Shown here one piece after another: positions 26,747 through 34,966 of a stretch of DNA of 51,394 nt. The DNA is from Bacillota bacterium (GTDB lineage Bacteria > Bacillota > TC1 > UBA5767): positions 1 through 51,394 of the forward strand of contig SKMO01000131.1 in NCBI GenBank assembly GCA_007121025.1, given 5' to 3'. Under the pieces are notes generated by a model. That model ran no database searches, had not been told where the DNA came from, and saw nothing but the letters and a program-made list of their open reading frames with translations. Numbering within the stretch: position 1 is the stretch's first letter; each line of letters opens with the position of its first letter. The position numbers and the translations under genes are program-made.

Positions 26747-27652
26747 TCAGTGGGCTGCCCCCACCAGTTGTGAAATGTTGTCGATTCCCTGTTGTTCGCA
26801 GTATTGTTCCAGTTCCTCAACGATGTGCAGTGCGGCCATCGGGTTGACCAGATTGGCGGTTCCCACCTGAATGGCACTGGCTCCTGCCATGATGTACTCC
26901 AGGGCGTCCAGTCCGGTCATGATCCCCCCCAGTCCAATGATGGGAATCCGGACTTTCTGATAGACCTGGTAAACCATGCGAAGACCCACCGGCTTGACCG
27001 CCGGACCGGACAGTCCGGCAAAGGTGTTGCTCAGAAGAGGTCTGCGGTTTTCCACATCAATGGCCATCCCCAGCAGAGTGTTGATCAGGCTGATCCCGTC
27101 TGCACCCCCCTCTTCCACCGCCAGCGCTATTTCTGTGATGTCTGTCACGTTGGGTGAAAGCTTGACGAAAAACGGCTTTTCGGTGGCCTGGCGGACCGCC
27201 CTGGTCACCTGGAAAGCATCTTCTGCAACGGTTCCAAAGGCAAGACCCCCGTGCTTGACATTTGGGCAGCTGATGTTGACTTCAATGGCGTCCACAGAAT
27301 CCACATTGAGCTTGTCCGTCAGCAAGGCGTAATCATCAGTGGTGTTTCCGGAAATGTTGACCACAAAACGGGTGTCCACATTGCGGATTTCCGGCAAAAC
27401 CACCTCCAGGAGATGATCCACCCCGCCGTTTTGCAGTCCGATGCAGTTGAGCAGTCCTGCCGGGGTTTCCACCACCCGCCCCGGGGGATTTCCGTCTCTG
27501 GGTTCCAGGGTGGTTCCCTTGACCACCACACCTCCCAGAAGGGAAATGTCATAGTACGGCGAAAATTCCAGTCCCGACCCGAAGGTGCCAGAGGCAGTCA
27601 GCACCGGATTTTTCCAGTCCAGACCCATGAGGCGTGTTTTCAGTCTATTCAT
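26747..27652 (-). CDS. pyrD: Dihydroorotate dehydrogenase, class IB catalytic subunit
   Basis: FMN enzyme oxidising dihydroorotate to orotate. 301 aa. Class IB signs are the catalytic Cys in VNISCPN and the partner PyrK encoded just upstream. Also visible are NPVLTASGTFGSG (about 16-28), GLQNGGVD and the FMN-binding IIGLGGIMTGLDALEYIMAGASAIQVGTA. The ATG overlaps the pyrK stop by 8 nt (ATGAATAG), with GGAGG upstream. Electrons go through PyrK to NAD+. Confidence 0.95.
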   Translation of the reverse strand: MNRLKTRLMGLDWKNPVLTASGTFGSGLEFSPYYDISLLGGVVVKGTTLEPRDGNPPGRVVETPAGLLNCIGLQNGGVDHLLEVVLPEIRNVDTRFVVNISGNTTDDYALLTDKLNVDSVDAIEVNISCPNVKHGGLAFGTVAEDAFQVTRAVRQATEKPFFVKLSPNVTDITEIALAVEEGGADGISLINTLLGMAIDVENRRPLLSNTFAGLSGPAVKPVGLRMVYQVYQKVRIPIIGLGGIMTGLDALEYIMAGASAIQVGTANLVNPMAALHIVEELEQYCEQQGIDNISQLVGAAH

Positions 27653-28439
27653 CAAAGGCCACCTCCCGACTGTCTAACACCGGGCCTTCGACACAGACTC
27701 TCTGGTACAGTTCACCCGGCCGTCCACCATCTTTTCTGCAGACACAGCCCAGACAGACCCCGATGCCACAGGCCATGTAGGCCTCCAGGGACAACTGACA
27801 GGGAACACCCACTTCCTCGGTCAAGCCCTTGACCGCCCGAAGCATGGGCTCCGGGCCACAGGCATACACCCCGTCATAATCAGAAAGCTTCAGTTCCCGC
27901 TCCAGGGGAACGCAGGCATGCCCGCCAATCCCACAGGTGCCGTCCATGCTGGTGATGAGCACACGGTCAGACACAGCCTGAAAATCGCTGTCCAGGATCA
28001 CCTCCGAAGCCGTGTTGAACCCCAGGATCACGTCCACTGAAACACCGGCTTTCTGCAGAGCATCCGCCAATGCCCACAACGGGGCAATCCCGATGCCGCC
28101 TCCCAGCAGAAGTGCCCGTTTCCCGGCTTCCATCAACCGAAATCCCGTCCCCAGCGGGCCCACAACGGACAGGGATTGTCCGGTCTCCAACCCGGCCAGC
28201 AGGGCCGTTCCTTTTCCCCTGACCTGATAGACCAGAGTCACAGTCCCGGTTTCAGGATTAATCCCGGAAAGACTCAGAGGCTTTCGCAGGAGCGGGTCTG
28301 TTCCCGTTGCACACTGGACCTGGACAAACTGACCGGGAACTGCTTCCCGGGACAACTCCTGACACCGGATGACCATCCGGTAGAACCCCGGAATCAACGG
28401 GACATGTTCGATGATGTTGCCTTCTGTGACGCTTGGCAT
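27645..28439 (-). CDS. pyrK: Dihydroorotate dehydrogenase electron transfer subunit
   Basis: FAD and 2Fe-2S subunit passing electrons from PyrD to NAD+. From the ATG at 28439 (AGGAGGTCACCG) it is 264 aa. The FAD region has PLLRKPLSLSGI, the NAD-binding region LLLGGGIGIAPLWALADAL, and the cluster cysteines lie in CGIGVCLGCVCRKDGG with a further C in RVCVEGPV. It lies 10 nt after pyrC. Confidence 0.94.
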   Translation of the reverse strand: MPSVTEGNIIEHVPLIPGFYRMVIRCQELSREAVPGQFVQVQCATGTDPLLRKPLSLSGINPETGTVTLVYQVRGKGTALLAGLETGQSLSVVGPLGTGFRLMEAGKRALLLGGGIGIAPLWALADALQKAGVSVDVILGFNTASEVILDSDFQAVSDRVLITSMDGTCGIGGHACVPLERELKLSDYDGVYACGPEPMLRAVKGLTEEVGVPCQLSLEAYMACGIGVCLGCVCRKDGGRPGELYQRVCVEGPVLDSREVAFDE

Positions 28440-28449
28440 CGGTGACCTC

Positions 28450-29736
28450 CTAGAAAAAGACATTGTTGTTTTCCATGGCCTTGCGGCCGCCAATGACCGT
28501 CATGATCGGCCGGCCCTTCAGGGTCATGCCAATAAACGGTGAATTCGAGCCTTTAGAATGAAACTCGGTGGGATCCACCTTCCAGATCAGTTCCGGATCG
28601 ATCAGCACCAGATCTGCCGACTCCCCTTTGGCAATCCGCCCCCCGGGAAGACCAAAAATCTGCGCCGGCTTCCAGGTCATGGCCCCGATGGCCTCCAGAA
28701 GTCCCATCACCCCCGTCTGGATCAAGCGGGTGAACACCAGTCCCACAGCCGTTTCCAGGCCAACCATTCCGTTGGGTGCCTGATCCAGGGGCCGGTTTTT
28801 TTCTTCGGCCGTGTGGGGGGCATGGTCCGTGGCAATGATATCAAGGGTGCCATCCGCAAGGCCGGCCAGCACTGCCTCCCGGTCCTCTTCTTCCCGAAGA
28901 GGCGGGCTGACCCGTGCATTGGTGTTTCCATTCAGCAGTGCATCATCCGTCAGCGAAAAATGATGGGGCGCTGCCTCTCCGGTCACCCGAACGCCATCGG
29001 CTTTTGCCTGTCGAATCAGTTCCACTGATGTGCGGGTGCTGACATGGCAGATGTGGACCGGCAGATTGTACTCCCGGGCCAGCAGGATGTCACGGGCTGT
29101 CATGATGTCCTCTGCTGCCTTTGGTATTCCGGGAAGGCCCAGTTTCTCCGAATTTGCCCCCCGGTTCATCACACCGCCCCGGGACAGCGAATGGTCCTCA
29201 CAGTGATCCACCACAATCCGGTCCAGTCTGTGGGCCCATTCCATCGCCCTGTACATCATGGCTGAATCCGGGACAGGCATGCCGTCATCCGAAAACGCGC
29301 AGGCTCCGGCGTTTTTCAGTGCGTCGAGATCCGTCGGTTCCCTGCCCTCCAGTCCAAACGAAAGCGCCCCGATGGGATGTACATGAACCATCCCGGCGGA
29401 CGCCCGATCCCTGACCCGCTCCAATGTTTCCGGCGTATCCAGAGCCGGGCTGGTGTTGGGCATGGCTGCGATCCGGGTGAATCCTCCGGCAGCGGCCGCC
29501 CGCATCCCGGTCAGAATGGTCTCCTTGTGTTCAAACCCTGGTTCCCGCAGGTGCACGTGCATATCGATCAGACCGGGCGCCAGAATCTTTCCGGTTCCGT
29601 CAATCACTTCGAAGCCTTCTTGCGCCAGTTCCGTTCCGATGTCGTCCACCAGTCCTTCGCGGACCGACAGGTCGGTGATCCGGTCTGTCCCGCTGGCCGG
29701 ATCGACCAGCCGGACGTTTCGAAACAATATTCCCAT
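28450..29736 (-). CDS. pyrC: Dihydroorotase
   Basis: Zinc amidohydrolase closing carbamoyl-aspartate to dihydroorotate. From the ATG at 29736 (GGAAGG upstream) it is 428 aa, class I size; the upstream extension lacks family sequence. Metal ligands are in DMHVHLREPG (about 58-67), the lysine region NTSPALDTPE, later histidines (VVDHCED, HICHVST) and the ATDHAPHT aspartate motif. No pyrB is visible, so carbamoyl-aspartate formation must be encoded elsewhere. Confidence 0.95.
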   Translation of the reverse strand: MGILFRNVRLVDPASGTDRITDLSVREGLVDDIGTELAQEGFEVIDGTGKILAPGLIDMHVHLREPGFEHKETILTGMRAAAAGGFTRIAAMPNTSPALDTPETLERVRDRASAGMVHVHPIGALSFGLEGREPTDLDALKNAGACAFSDDGMPVPDSAMMYRAMEWAHRLDRIVVDHCEDHSLSRGGVMNRGANSEKLGLPGIPKAAEDIMTARDILLAREYNLPVHICHVSTRTSVELIRQAKADGVRVTGEAAPHHFSLTDDALLNGNTNARVSPPLREEEDREAVLAGLADGTLDIIATDHAPHTAEEKNRPLDQAPNGMVGLETAVGLVFTRLIQTGVMGLLEAIGAMTWKPAQIFGLPGGRIAKGESADLVLIDPELIWKVDPTEFHSKGSNSPFIGMTLKGRPIMTVIGGRKAMENNNVFF

Positions 29737-29753
29737 GGCAACCTTCCTTTCCG

Positions 29754-31517
29754 TTAAAACATAATGGCATCCATAAATGTGCTGTGAAAATCCGGATCCA
29801 CAGACAGCTCCAGATAACCGGCCTGTTGGGAAATCTTCAGGGCCCTGGCTCGCTGTTTGGCACTGCCCAGACACAGGGCTGCTCCCCAGCCGGCAGCGTT
29901 GCCCACCGGTTTGATCGTCTTTCGGGAGAATTCCGGCAGCATCCGTATTCCCAGTGCACTGTCCGGGCTGATGTAGTTTCCAAACGCTCCGGCCAGCACC
30001 ACCTTGTCCACATCCTCCGGAGCCAGTCCGGCCATCTTCATCAGCCGGCTCACCCCCGCCAAAATGGCGGCCTTGCCCAGCTGCAGTTCACGGATGTCTG
30101 ACTGGGTCAACCAGATATCTGTTTGTGCACCTTTTGCCTCCGCAGCCACCAGGATAGCCGGCAGGTTGTTCCAGGTCCCAATCCGCTCCACGAGAAACGC
30201 AGATTCTGGGGGCACCAGATCCGGCTTGACAATTTTACCCCGGGCATCGATCAGTCCGGTCTGCCGGAAATGAGACACGGCATCGATCAGTCCGGACCCG
30301 CAGAGTCCCGACGCCGGTGCCTTTCCAATCGTCTCTAGACGGTACGTCCCCGGTCCGATGTGCACCCGTTCAATGGCCCCTTCGTCCGCCCGCATGCCAA
30401 ATTCAATGACAGCTCCTTCAAACGCCGGGCCTGCGGCCGTTGAACAGGTGTACAACTCCCGCTTATGGGCCAGGACGATCTCTCCGTTCGTGCCAATGTC
30501 CACAGCCAGCACGGTCTTTTTCGTCCGGTCCAATCCCAGGGAGAGAATCATGGCTGTGGTGTCTCCTCCGACATAGCCGGCGATGCTCGGAAGCAGATGC
30601 ACCCGTGCATCCGGACAGATGGCCAGTCCCAGTTCTTTTGCTCTGAAGGGACCCGCGGAACGCATCGGGGGAACATAGGGCGCATGCGCAATCTGCCGGG
30701 CGTCCAGACCAAGAAACAGGTGAAGCATCACCGTGTTCCCGCAAAACACCGCCTTGAAGACCCGATCACTGGTTATGCCTGCTTCCCGGACAAGCCGTCC
30801 CGTCATGGCATTCACGGTCTCCAGGATCATGTCCTGCAGTTCTGTGCTGTTTGCGGGGTCCTCCGCCTGGTAGCCAACCCGGCTGATCACATCGGCCCCG
30901 GTTTCGCCCTGGGGATTGCTGTCCGAGCATACCCCCACCATCGCTCCATTGTCAAGGTCAATCAGTTGACACACCACGGTTGTGGTGCCGATGTCGACGG
31001 CGATTCCATACCTTCCGCCGGTCTGGGGAAACAGCCCCAGCAAGCGCTTGTGTTCCCACACGGCCTGCAGTTGGGCGCCCTTGCTGTCGACCAGGGAGGG
31101 AATGCGCTTCAACAGCTCAAGAGAGACTTTTTTTTCGCCACCTAAAGCCTCCAGCAACCGGTCCAGGGACGCACTTTTCTCCCCGTTGGCAACCGGGGGA
31201 ACCTGAATGTCTTTTGCCCGAACCGTGCCGTCCACAGGAATCGTGTTCGCGTTGTTGAGGGTTGATTTGCGATCCGCAAACAGATGTTGATCAGAGTCCA
31301 CCCGGACCACCAAATCCTCCCGGACCTTCACCTGGCACGAAAGGACTTTTCTGAACACTGTTCCGTCAAGTATTTCGACCTTACACTTTTTACAGGTCCC
31401 TTTTCCCCCACAGGGGCTTTTCACCCGCACGCCATTTTTCTGAAGGGCTTTCATCAGGTTGGTTCCGGCTTTGACCTCCAGCACACGGCCTTCCGGTTGA
31501 AGCTCAATCTTGATCAT
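29754..31517 (-). CDS. RACo-like protein: 2Fe-2S ferredoxin fused to ASKHA ATPase (DUF4445)
   Basis: 587 aa. The N-terminal ferredoxin domain has C36, C42, C45 (CGGKGTCKKC) and C61. A linker follows, then the actin/Hsp70-like (DUF4445) part: YGIAVDIGTTTVVCQLIDL (about 171), VGGDTTAMIL, VLAVDIGTNGEI (about 333), ASGLCGSGLIDAV and VVLAGAFGNYI (about 520). Relatives reduce and reactivate corrinoid proteins of methyl transfer and acetogenesis using ATP. No corrinoid or methyltransferase gene is near it; it lies between hslO (1 nt overlap) and pyrC (17 nt). Family membership is firm; the corrinoid role is inferred and untested here. Confidence 0.88.
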   Translation of the reverse strand: MIKIELQPEGRVLEVKAGTNLMKALQKNGVRVKSPCGGKGTCKKCKVEILDGTVFRKVLSCQVKVREDLVVRVDSDQHLFADRKSTLNNANTIPVDGTVRAKDIQVPPVANGEKSASLDRLLEALGGEKKVSLELLKRIPSLVDSKGAQLQAVWEHKRLLGLFPQTGGRYGIAVDIGTTTVVCQLIDLDNGAMVGVCSDSNPQGETGADVISRVGYQAEDPANSTELQDMILETVNAMTGRLVREAGITSDRVFKAVFCGNTVMLHLFLGLDARQIAHAPYVPPMRSAGPFRAKELGLAICPDARVHLLPSIAGYVGGDTTAMILSLGLDRTKKTVLAVDIGTNGEIVLAHKRELYTCSTAAGPAFEGAVIEFGMRADEGAIERVHIGPGTYRLETIGKAPASGLCGSGLIDAVSHFRQTGLIDARGKIVKPDLVPPESAFLVERIGTWNNLPAILVAAEAKGAQTDIWLTQSDIRELQLGKAAILAGVSRLMKMAGLAPEDVDKVVLAGAFGNYISPDSALGIRMLPEFSRKTIKPVGNAAGWGAALCLGSAKQRARALKISQQAGYLELSVDPDFHSTFMDAIMF

Positions 31518-32410
31518 CAGTGGGTTTCTCCTTTGTCCAGTTCTTCAAGCAGCTGTTCCAAATCATCCTTCAAAAAGTAATACACATCCCCGCAAAAATG
31601 GCAGCTGACCTCCGCCTGTCCCTGGGTTTCCAGGATGTCCTCCAGTTCCCCCCGGCCCAGTGAACGCAGCAGTTCTTCCAGTTTCTCCCGACTGCAGTTG
31701 CACTGATAGCGGACGGGCTGTTCCCGATGAATGGCCCAGTCAAACCCCTTCAGCAGGGTTTTGAGCATCTCCTGTGGTGTCGTGCCTTCATCCAGCAGTC
31801 CGCTGACGCCCCCCATGGCCTCCAGATTCTTTTCAAGTTGAATGGCCACCTGTTCGTCGGTTCCCGGGAGAAGCTGGATGAGAAAACCGCCGGCCTGACT
31901 GACCGTTCCATCCCTGTCCACCATAACCGCAAGACCACAGGCAGACGGAGTCTGTTCACTGCTCATGTAATATTCACTGATGTCTCCACTGATTTCCCCG
32001 GAGACCAGGGGAATACTGCCCGTATACGGTTCCTTCAGGCCCATGTCCATGGTGACATGGAGCGCCCCCATCCCGACAGCATTGGCAAATGCGTACTTGC
32101 CATGCTGGCTGGCCGGCATGTAAATATTGGGGTTCTGGACGTAACCGCGTACCTCCGACCGGTTGTTTCCCACCGCAACAATCGCCCCCAGAGGACCATC
32201 TCCCATCACCCGGAGGGTTACCGTGTCGTCCTCGTGTTTCAGTGTCATGCCCATCAGCGCTGTGGCCGTCAGCACCCGCCCCAGAGCGTCTGCCGATGTG
32301 GGAAGGAGACTGTGCCGTTTTCTGGCCTCTTCCACCGTATGGGTGGTCTGGGCCACAAACACACGGATTTGGTCATTGGCTCCGGTTGCCCTGATCATGA
32401 TGTCTTTCAT
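31517..32410 (-). CDS. hslO: Redox-regulated chaperone Hsp33
   Basis: Cytoplasmic holdase turned on by oxidation of a zinc-bound cysteine set. 297 aa, normal length. The four zinc cysteines are present at C237, C239 (CNC) and C270, C273 (CHFC). The core has RVMGDGPLGAIVAVGN and GYVQNP. It overlaps rluD by 4 nt and the RACo-like gene by 1 nt. Its operon neighbour is an iron-sulfur ATPase. Confidence 0.95.
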   Translation of the reverse strand: MKDIMIRATGANDQIRVFVAQTTHTVEEARKRHSLLPTSADALGRVLTATALMGMTLKHEDDTVTLRVMGDGPLGAIVAVGNNRSEVRGYVQNPNIYMPASQHGKYAFANAVGMGALHVTMDMGLKEPYTGSIPLVSGEISGDISEYYMSSEQTPSACGLAVMVDRDGTVSQAGGFLIQLLPGTDEQVAIQLEKNLEAMGGVSGLLDEGTTPQEMLKTLLKGFDWAIHREQPVRYQCNCSREKLEELLRSLGRGELEDILETQGQAEVSCHFCGDVYYFLKDDLEQLLEELDKGETH

Positions 32411-33378
32411 TTTGGGCTCCTTTCCTGCGTCCGGTCTGCCGATCCTCTCCCTGGCTCCAACGTATCCAGCACATCTTGGAAGTAGGCCGGCAATGGGCTC
32501 TGAAACCGCATGATCTGACCGGTCCTTGGGTGTTCAAAACCCAGCGCACCTGCATGAAGCATCTGCCCGGACACCCCAAACGGGTTCTTCCGGTTGGTGT
32601 ATTTCTCATCCCCGACCAGGGGATGATCAAGCAGTTTCATGTGTACCCGAATCTGATGGGTGCGTCCTGTTTCCAGTCTGAGCTCCACCAGGGAGTAACC
32701 GGGAAACCGTTCCAGGACCCTGTACCGGGTCAAGGCGTCCTTTCCATGCTGCCCGTTGACTGCCATCCGTTTGCGGTCCCGGGGATCACGGCCAATGGGC
32801 GCCTCGACCTCTCCGGCCGCTTCTTGAATCTGTCCATGGACCAGCGCCAGATAGACCCGCTCAATGGTATGCTCTTTAAACTGACGGGCCAGTTCACTGT
32901 GAGCCCGGTCGTTTTTGGCCACCACCAGGAGCCCGGACGTGTCTTTGTCAATCCGGTGGACAATTCCCGGCCGCAGGACCCCGTTGATCCCGGACAGATC
33001 CCGGCAGTGGGCCAGCAGCCCGTTGACCAGAGTCCCCTCCAGATTCCCGGGCGCCGGATGGACCACCAAACCCTTCTGCTTATCGACAACCACCAAATCC
33101 TCGTCTTCGTACAGGATTGACAGATCCATGGGCTGCGGACGGATTTGCACCGGCTGTGGGGCGGGCACTTCAAGCACCACCTGGTCTCCCGGCTGAAGCC
33201 TGTGGTTTTTCTTCACGGTTTCCCCGTTGACCGTAACCCGGCCTTCGCCAATCAGGCCGGCCAGGTATTCTCTGGAGAATTCTTCCGTTGCATCCGCCAG
33301 AAAGCGGTCCACCCGCGACTTGTCTTCCTGTTCTTCAACGGTCCACTCCATGCGTTCCGCCATTTCCATTGCTTCCAT
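32407..33378 (-). CDS. rluD: 23S rRNA pseudouridine synthase, RluD type
   Basis: RluA-family pseudouridine synthase. An N-terminal S4 domain (RVDRFLADATEEFSREYLAGLI, about 19-40; VTVNGETVKKNHRLQPGD) is followed by the catalytic motif GIVHRIDKDTSGLLVVAKN with the active Asp (about 140-158), and later GRTHQIRVHMK. The start overlaps lspA by 44 nt. Several in-frame ATGs lie in the first ten codons (33378, 33366, 33351) and I cannot decide among them; GGGAAG upstream of the first favours it. In Firmicutes lspA-rluD is a standard pair ahead of pyr genes. Confidence 0.93.
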   Translation of the reverse strand: MEAMEMAERMEWTVEEQEDKSRVDRFLADATEEFSREYLAGLIGEGRVTVNGETVKKNHRLQPGDQVVLEVPAPQPVQIRPQPMDLSILYEDEDLVVVDKQKGLVVHPAPGNLEGTLVNGLLAHCRDLSGINGVLRPGIVHRIDKDTSGLLVVAKNDRAHSELARQFKEHTIERVYLALVHGQIQEAAGEVEAPIGRDPRDRKRMAVNGQHGKDALTRYRVLERFPGYSLVELRLETGRTHQIRVHMKLLDHPLVGDEKYTNRKNPFGVSGQMLHAGALGFEHPRTGQIMRFQSPLPAYFQDVLDTLEPGRGSADRTQERSPK

Positions 33379-33817
33379 TTTCGTCTTCCCTTTCCAGCCA
33401 GATCACACGGACAGCCAAAAGCACCATGCCTGCCACGATGGCCATATCGGCCACATTGAAGATTGGCCACACCCTGAAGTCCAGAAAGTCCCGGACATAT
33501 CCGTAAGTCAGTCGGTCGTACAGATTTCCCAACGCCCCGCTGATGGCCACCACGGCACCCAAGTAGGCCAGCCGGTCCATTCTGAACCGCCAGGCAAATC
33601 CCACCAGAAGGCCCAGCGCCAACAGGCTGAATCCAATCAGAAAGAGCGTCTGTCCCTGCAGAATGCTAAACGCCGCACCCTCGTTTCGGGCGTACGTAAT
33701 ATGAAATATGTTTTCCATCACCGGCACCGATTCGCCCAGAACCAGAGAGCGGTCCACCCAATACTTGGTCAGAACGTCTGCCGCCAGGATGGTCAGGCCT
33801 GCCAAAATAGTTTTCAA
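33335..33817 (-). CDS. lspA: Lipoprotein signal peptidase
   Basis: Membrane aspartyl protease cutting prolipoprotein signal peptides. 160 aa with four hydrophobic segments. The catalytic aspartates are in GALGNLYDRL (about 114) and FNVADMAI (about 133), and NEGAAFSIL (about 45-53) is conserved. The start is TTG at 33817 with GGAGG 7 nt upstream. It is the promoter-proximal gene of the operon through pyrE. The polar C-terminal tail (EREDENGSNGNGG) overlaps rluD. Confidence 0.93.
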   Translation of the reverse strand: MKTILAGLTILAADVLTKYWVDRSLVLGESVPVMENIFHITYARNEGAAFSILQGQTLFLIGFSLLALGLLVGFAWRFRMDRLAYLGAVVAISGALGNLYDRLTYGYVRDFLDFRVWPIFNVADMAIVAGMVLLAVRVIWLEREDENGSNGNGGTHGVDR

Positions 33818-33849
33818 TACACGACCTCCAATTTTTGCTTTATCATATT

Positions 33850-33858
33850 ATTTTACCA
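33850..33858 (-). promoter_or_regulatory. Extended -10 promoter of the lspA-pyrE operon
   Basis: TGGTAAAAT on the minus strand, 33 nt before the lspA start; no strong -35. The short leader leaves no room for a PyrR-type attenuator. Confidence 0.45.
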
Positions 33859-33923
33859 CAGGAACCTTCCACAAAACACGATTGACTCGGCCTTTGTCAA
33901 ACTTTCATGCAAACCTTGAATCG

Positions 33924-33957
33924 AAAACACAGCTCTGGCAAGCCAGAGCTGTGTTTT
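33924..33957. terminator. 34 bp near-perfect palindrome, bidirectional terminator
   Basis: Two 16 bp arms (AAAACACAGCTCTGGC and its complement) around 2 bases. The arms end in A and T runs, giving a terminator after the cytochrome b gene on the minus strand; it also isolates the lspA operon from upstream transcription. Confidence 0.85.
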
Positions 33958-33972
33958 CGATATTGGATTAAA

Positions 33973-34353
33973 TCAGATTACGGGACCGGGCATCAGGTAA
34001 TGATAAAAAAACGAAACCACCACCATCAGGGCCATGAACTTATGGATCTTAAACACTGTCCGGTTTTTGGACATTGCATACGTTCCCCCGAACACGCCGG
34101 TAATGATCAGCACGCCCCAGAGCAGGGTCCCTGTGGTGTTCAGCCTCAGGATGCCCCCAAGGGCCAGATAGCCGTGCGTTCCCCCGACGATCAACACCAG
34201 GGCTCCCAGGGGTCTGTGAATGGTTCTAAAGGCCTTCAGGGCCTTCCTGAACCCATTCTTCTTCATTTGCGATTTGCCCAGCTTTTTCATCAGATAAGGC
34301 ATCAGCATGACCGCGATAAAGGCAACATTAAACCAGGCTAAAACTACATACAT
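33973..34353 (-). CDS. Four-helix membrane protein, predicted two-haem cytochrome b
   Basis: 126 aa with four hydrophobic segments (about 2-20, 49-66, 76-93, 105-121). Helix 2 holds H46 and H60 and helix 4 holds H104 and H118. Both pairs are 14 apart, the spacing with which ferric-reductase and NADPH-oxidase type cytochromes bind two stacked haems between two helices. This is my inference; no other part of a reductase (FAD/NAD domain) is present. It follows the cytochrome b5-like lipoprotein gene by 11 nt, so the two are probably one operon. A four-helix cytochrome of this size would be a minimal transmembrane electron wire. Confidence 0.7.
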   Translation of the reverse strand: MYVVLAWFNVAFIAVMLMPYLMKKLGKSQMKKNGFRKALKAFRTIHRPLGALVLIVGGTHGYLALGGILRLNTTGTLLWGVLIITGVFGGTYAMSKNRTVFKIHKFMALMVVVSFFYHYLMPGPVI

Positions 34354-34364
34354 GTCAACACTCC

Positions 34365-34709
34365 TTAATCCACAATCCGGCCGATTTCAGGAACCCGGCT
34401 CAGATTCCCAACCCCATGGGGTGAATCGTTTTGAATGGCTTCAGTCAGATCCTGCCCGGCCTGAAATCCATTGTGATTTCCGCCCGGCCAGGAACGGGAG
34501 TTGCTCATGTCATAGATGATGCCATCAACCGCCACGTAGGCAGGCCGTCCTTCCAGCCCGTCAAACGCAGCCAGTTCTTCCAGTGTCAGTTCCACCGGTT
34601 CTGCAGGCCCTTCACCATTGTCATCCACGACGGCTGCGTTTCCGCAACCGGCAGCCAGCATCAGCATCAGAACCAGCACGATCCCCAGGCAGGTCAGTTT
34701 CGTTTTCAT
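34365..34709 (-). CDS. Cytochrome b5-like haem-binding lipoprotein
   Basis: 114 aa. A lipoprotein signal ends LMLAAGC (C22), so the mature protein should be anchored on the outer face of the membrane. After a short acidic linker comes a b5-type domain: LTLEELAAFDGLEGRPAYVAVDGIIYDMSNS (about 41-71), then GGNHNGFQAGQDLTEAI (H79) and NDSPHG (H98). The two histidines are at the positions used as haem ligands in bacterial single-domain b5 proteins of this subtype, which lack the classical HPGG. GGGAGAA lies upstream of the ATG. Probable electron partner of the adjacent membrane cytochrome. Confidence 0.82.
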   Translation of the reverse strand: MKTKLTCLGIVLVLMLMLAAGCGNAAVVDDNGEGPAEPVELTLEELAAFDGLEGRPAYVAVDGIIYDMSNSRSWPGGNHNGFQAGQDLTEAIQNDSPHGVGNLSRVPEIGRIVD

Positions 34710-34759
34710 GTAATTGTTCTCCCTTCATTCCGGCAATACACCGCATCTGTCCTGAATTC

Positions 34760-34788
34760 ATTGTAATGGATGCATATTGCCTTGTCCA
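34760..34788 (-). promoter_or_regulatory. Sigma-A promoter for the cytochrome b5/b pair
   Basis: TGGACA (-35, 34783-34788), 17 bp, TACAAT (-10, 34760-34765), each 5 of 6 to consensus. Leader about 45 nt. Confidence 0.7.
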
Positions 34789-34872
34789 TACGTGGTTTGG
34801 TTTTCTTCAGCGGCATCTTGCCGCACCTTAACCCGTCGGTCATCCGGATATTGACGATCCTTCCACACAACA

Positions 34873-34900
34873 AATGGGTCCGAAAACCAACGGACCCATT
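34873..34900. terminator. Hairpin downstream of the leucine-rich-repeat gene
   Basis: AATGGGTCCG/CGGACCCATT, 10 bp stem with an 8 nt loop; on the minus strand followed by TGTTGTGT, a weak T-rich tail. Probably terminates the LRR gene. The rest of 34901-34966 holds nothing I recognise. Confidence 0.6.
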
Positions 34901-34966
34901 CATATGAACATCGCTTGACCGCACACCACTTTGGGAAAGTCAGTCATGTATCAATCACACTGCATC

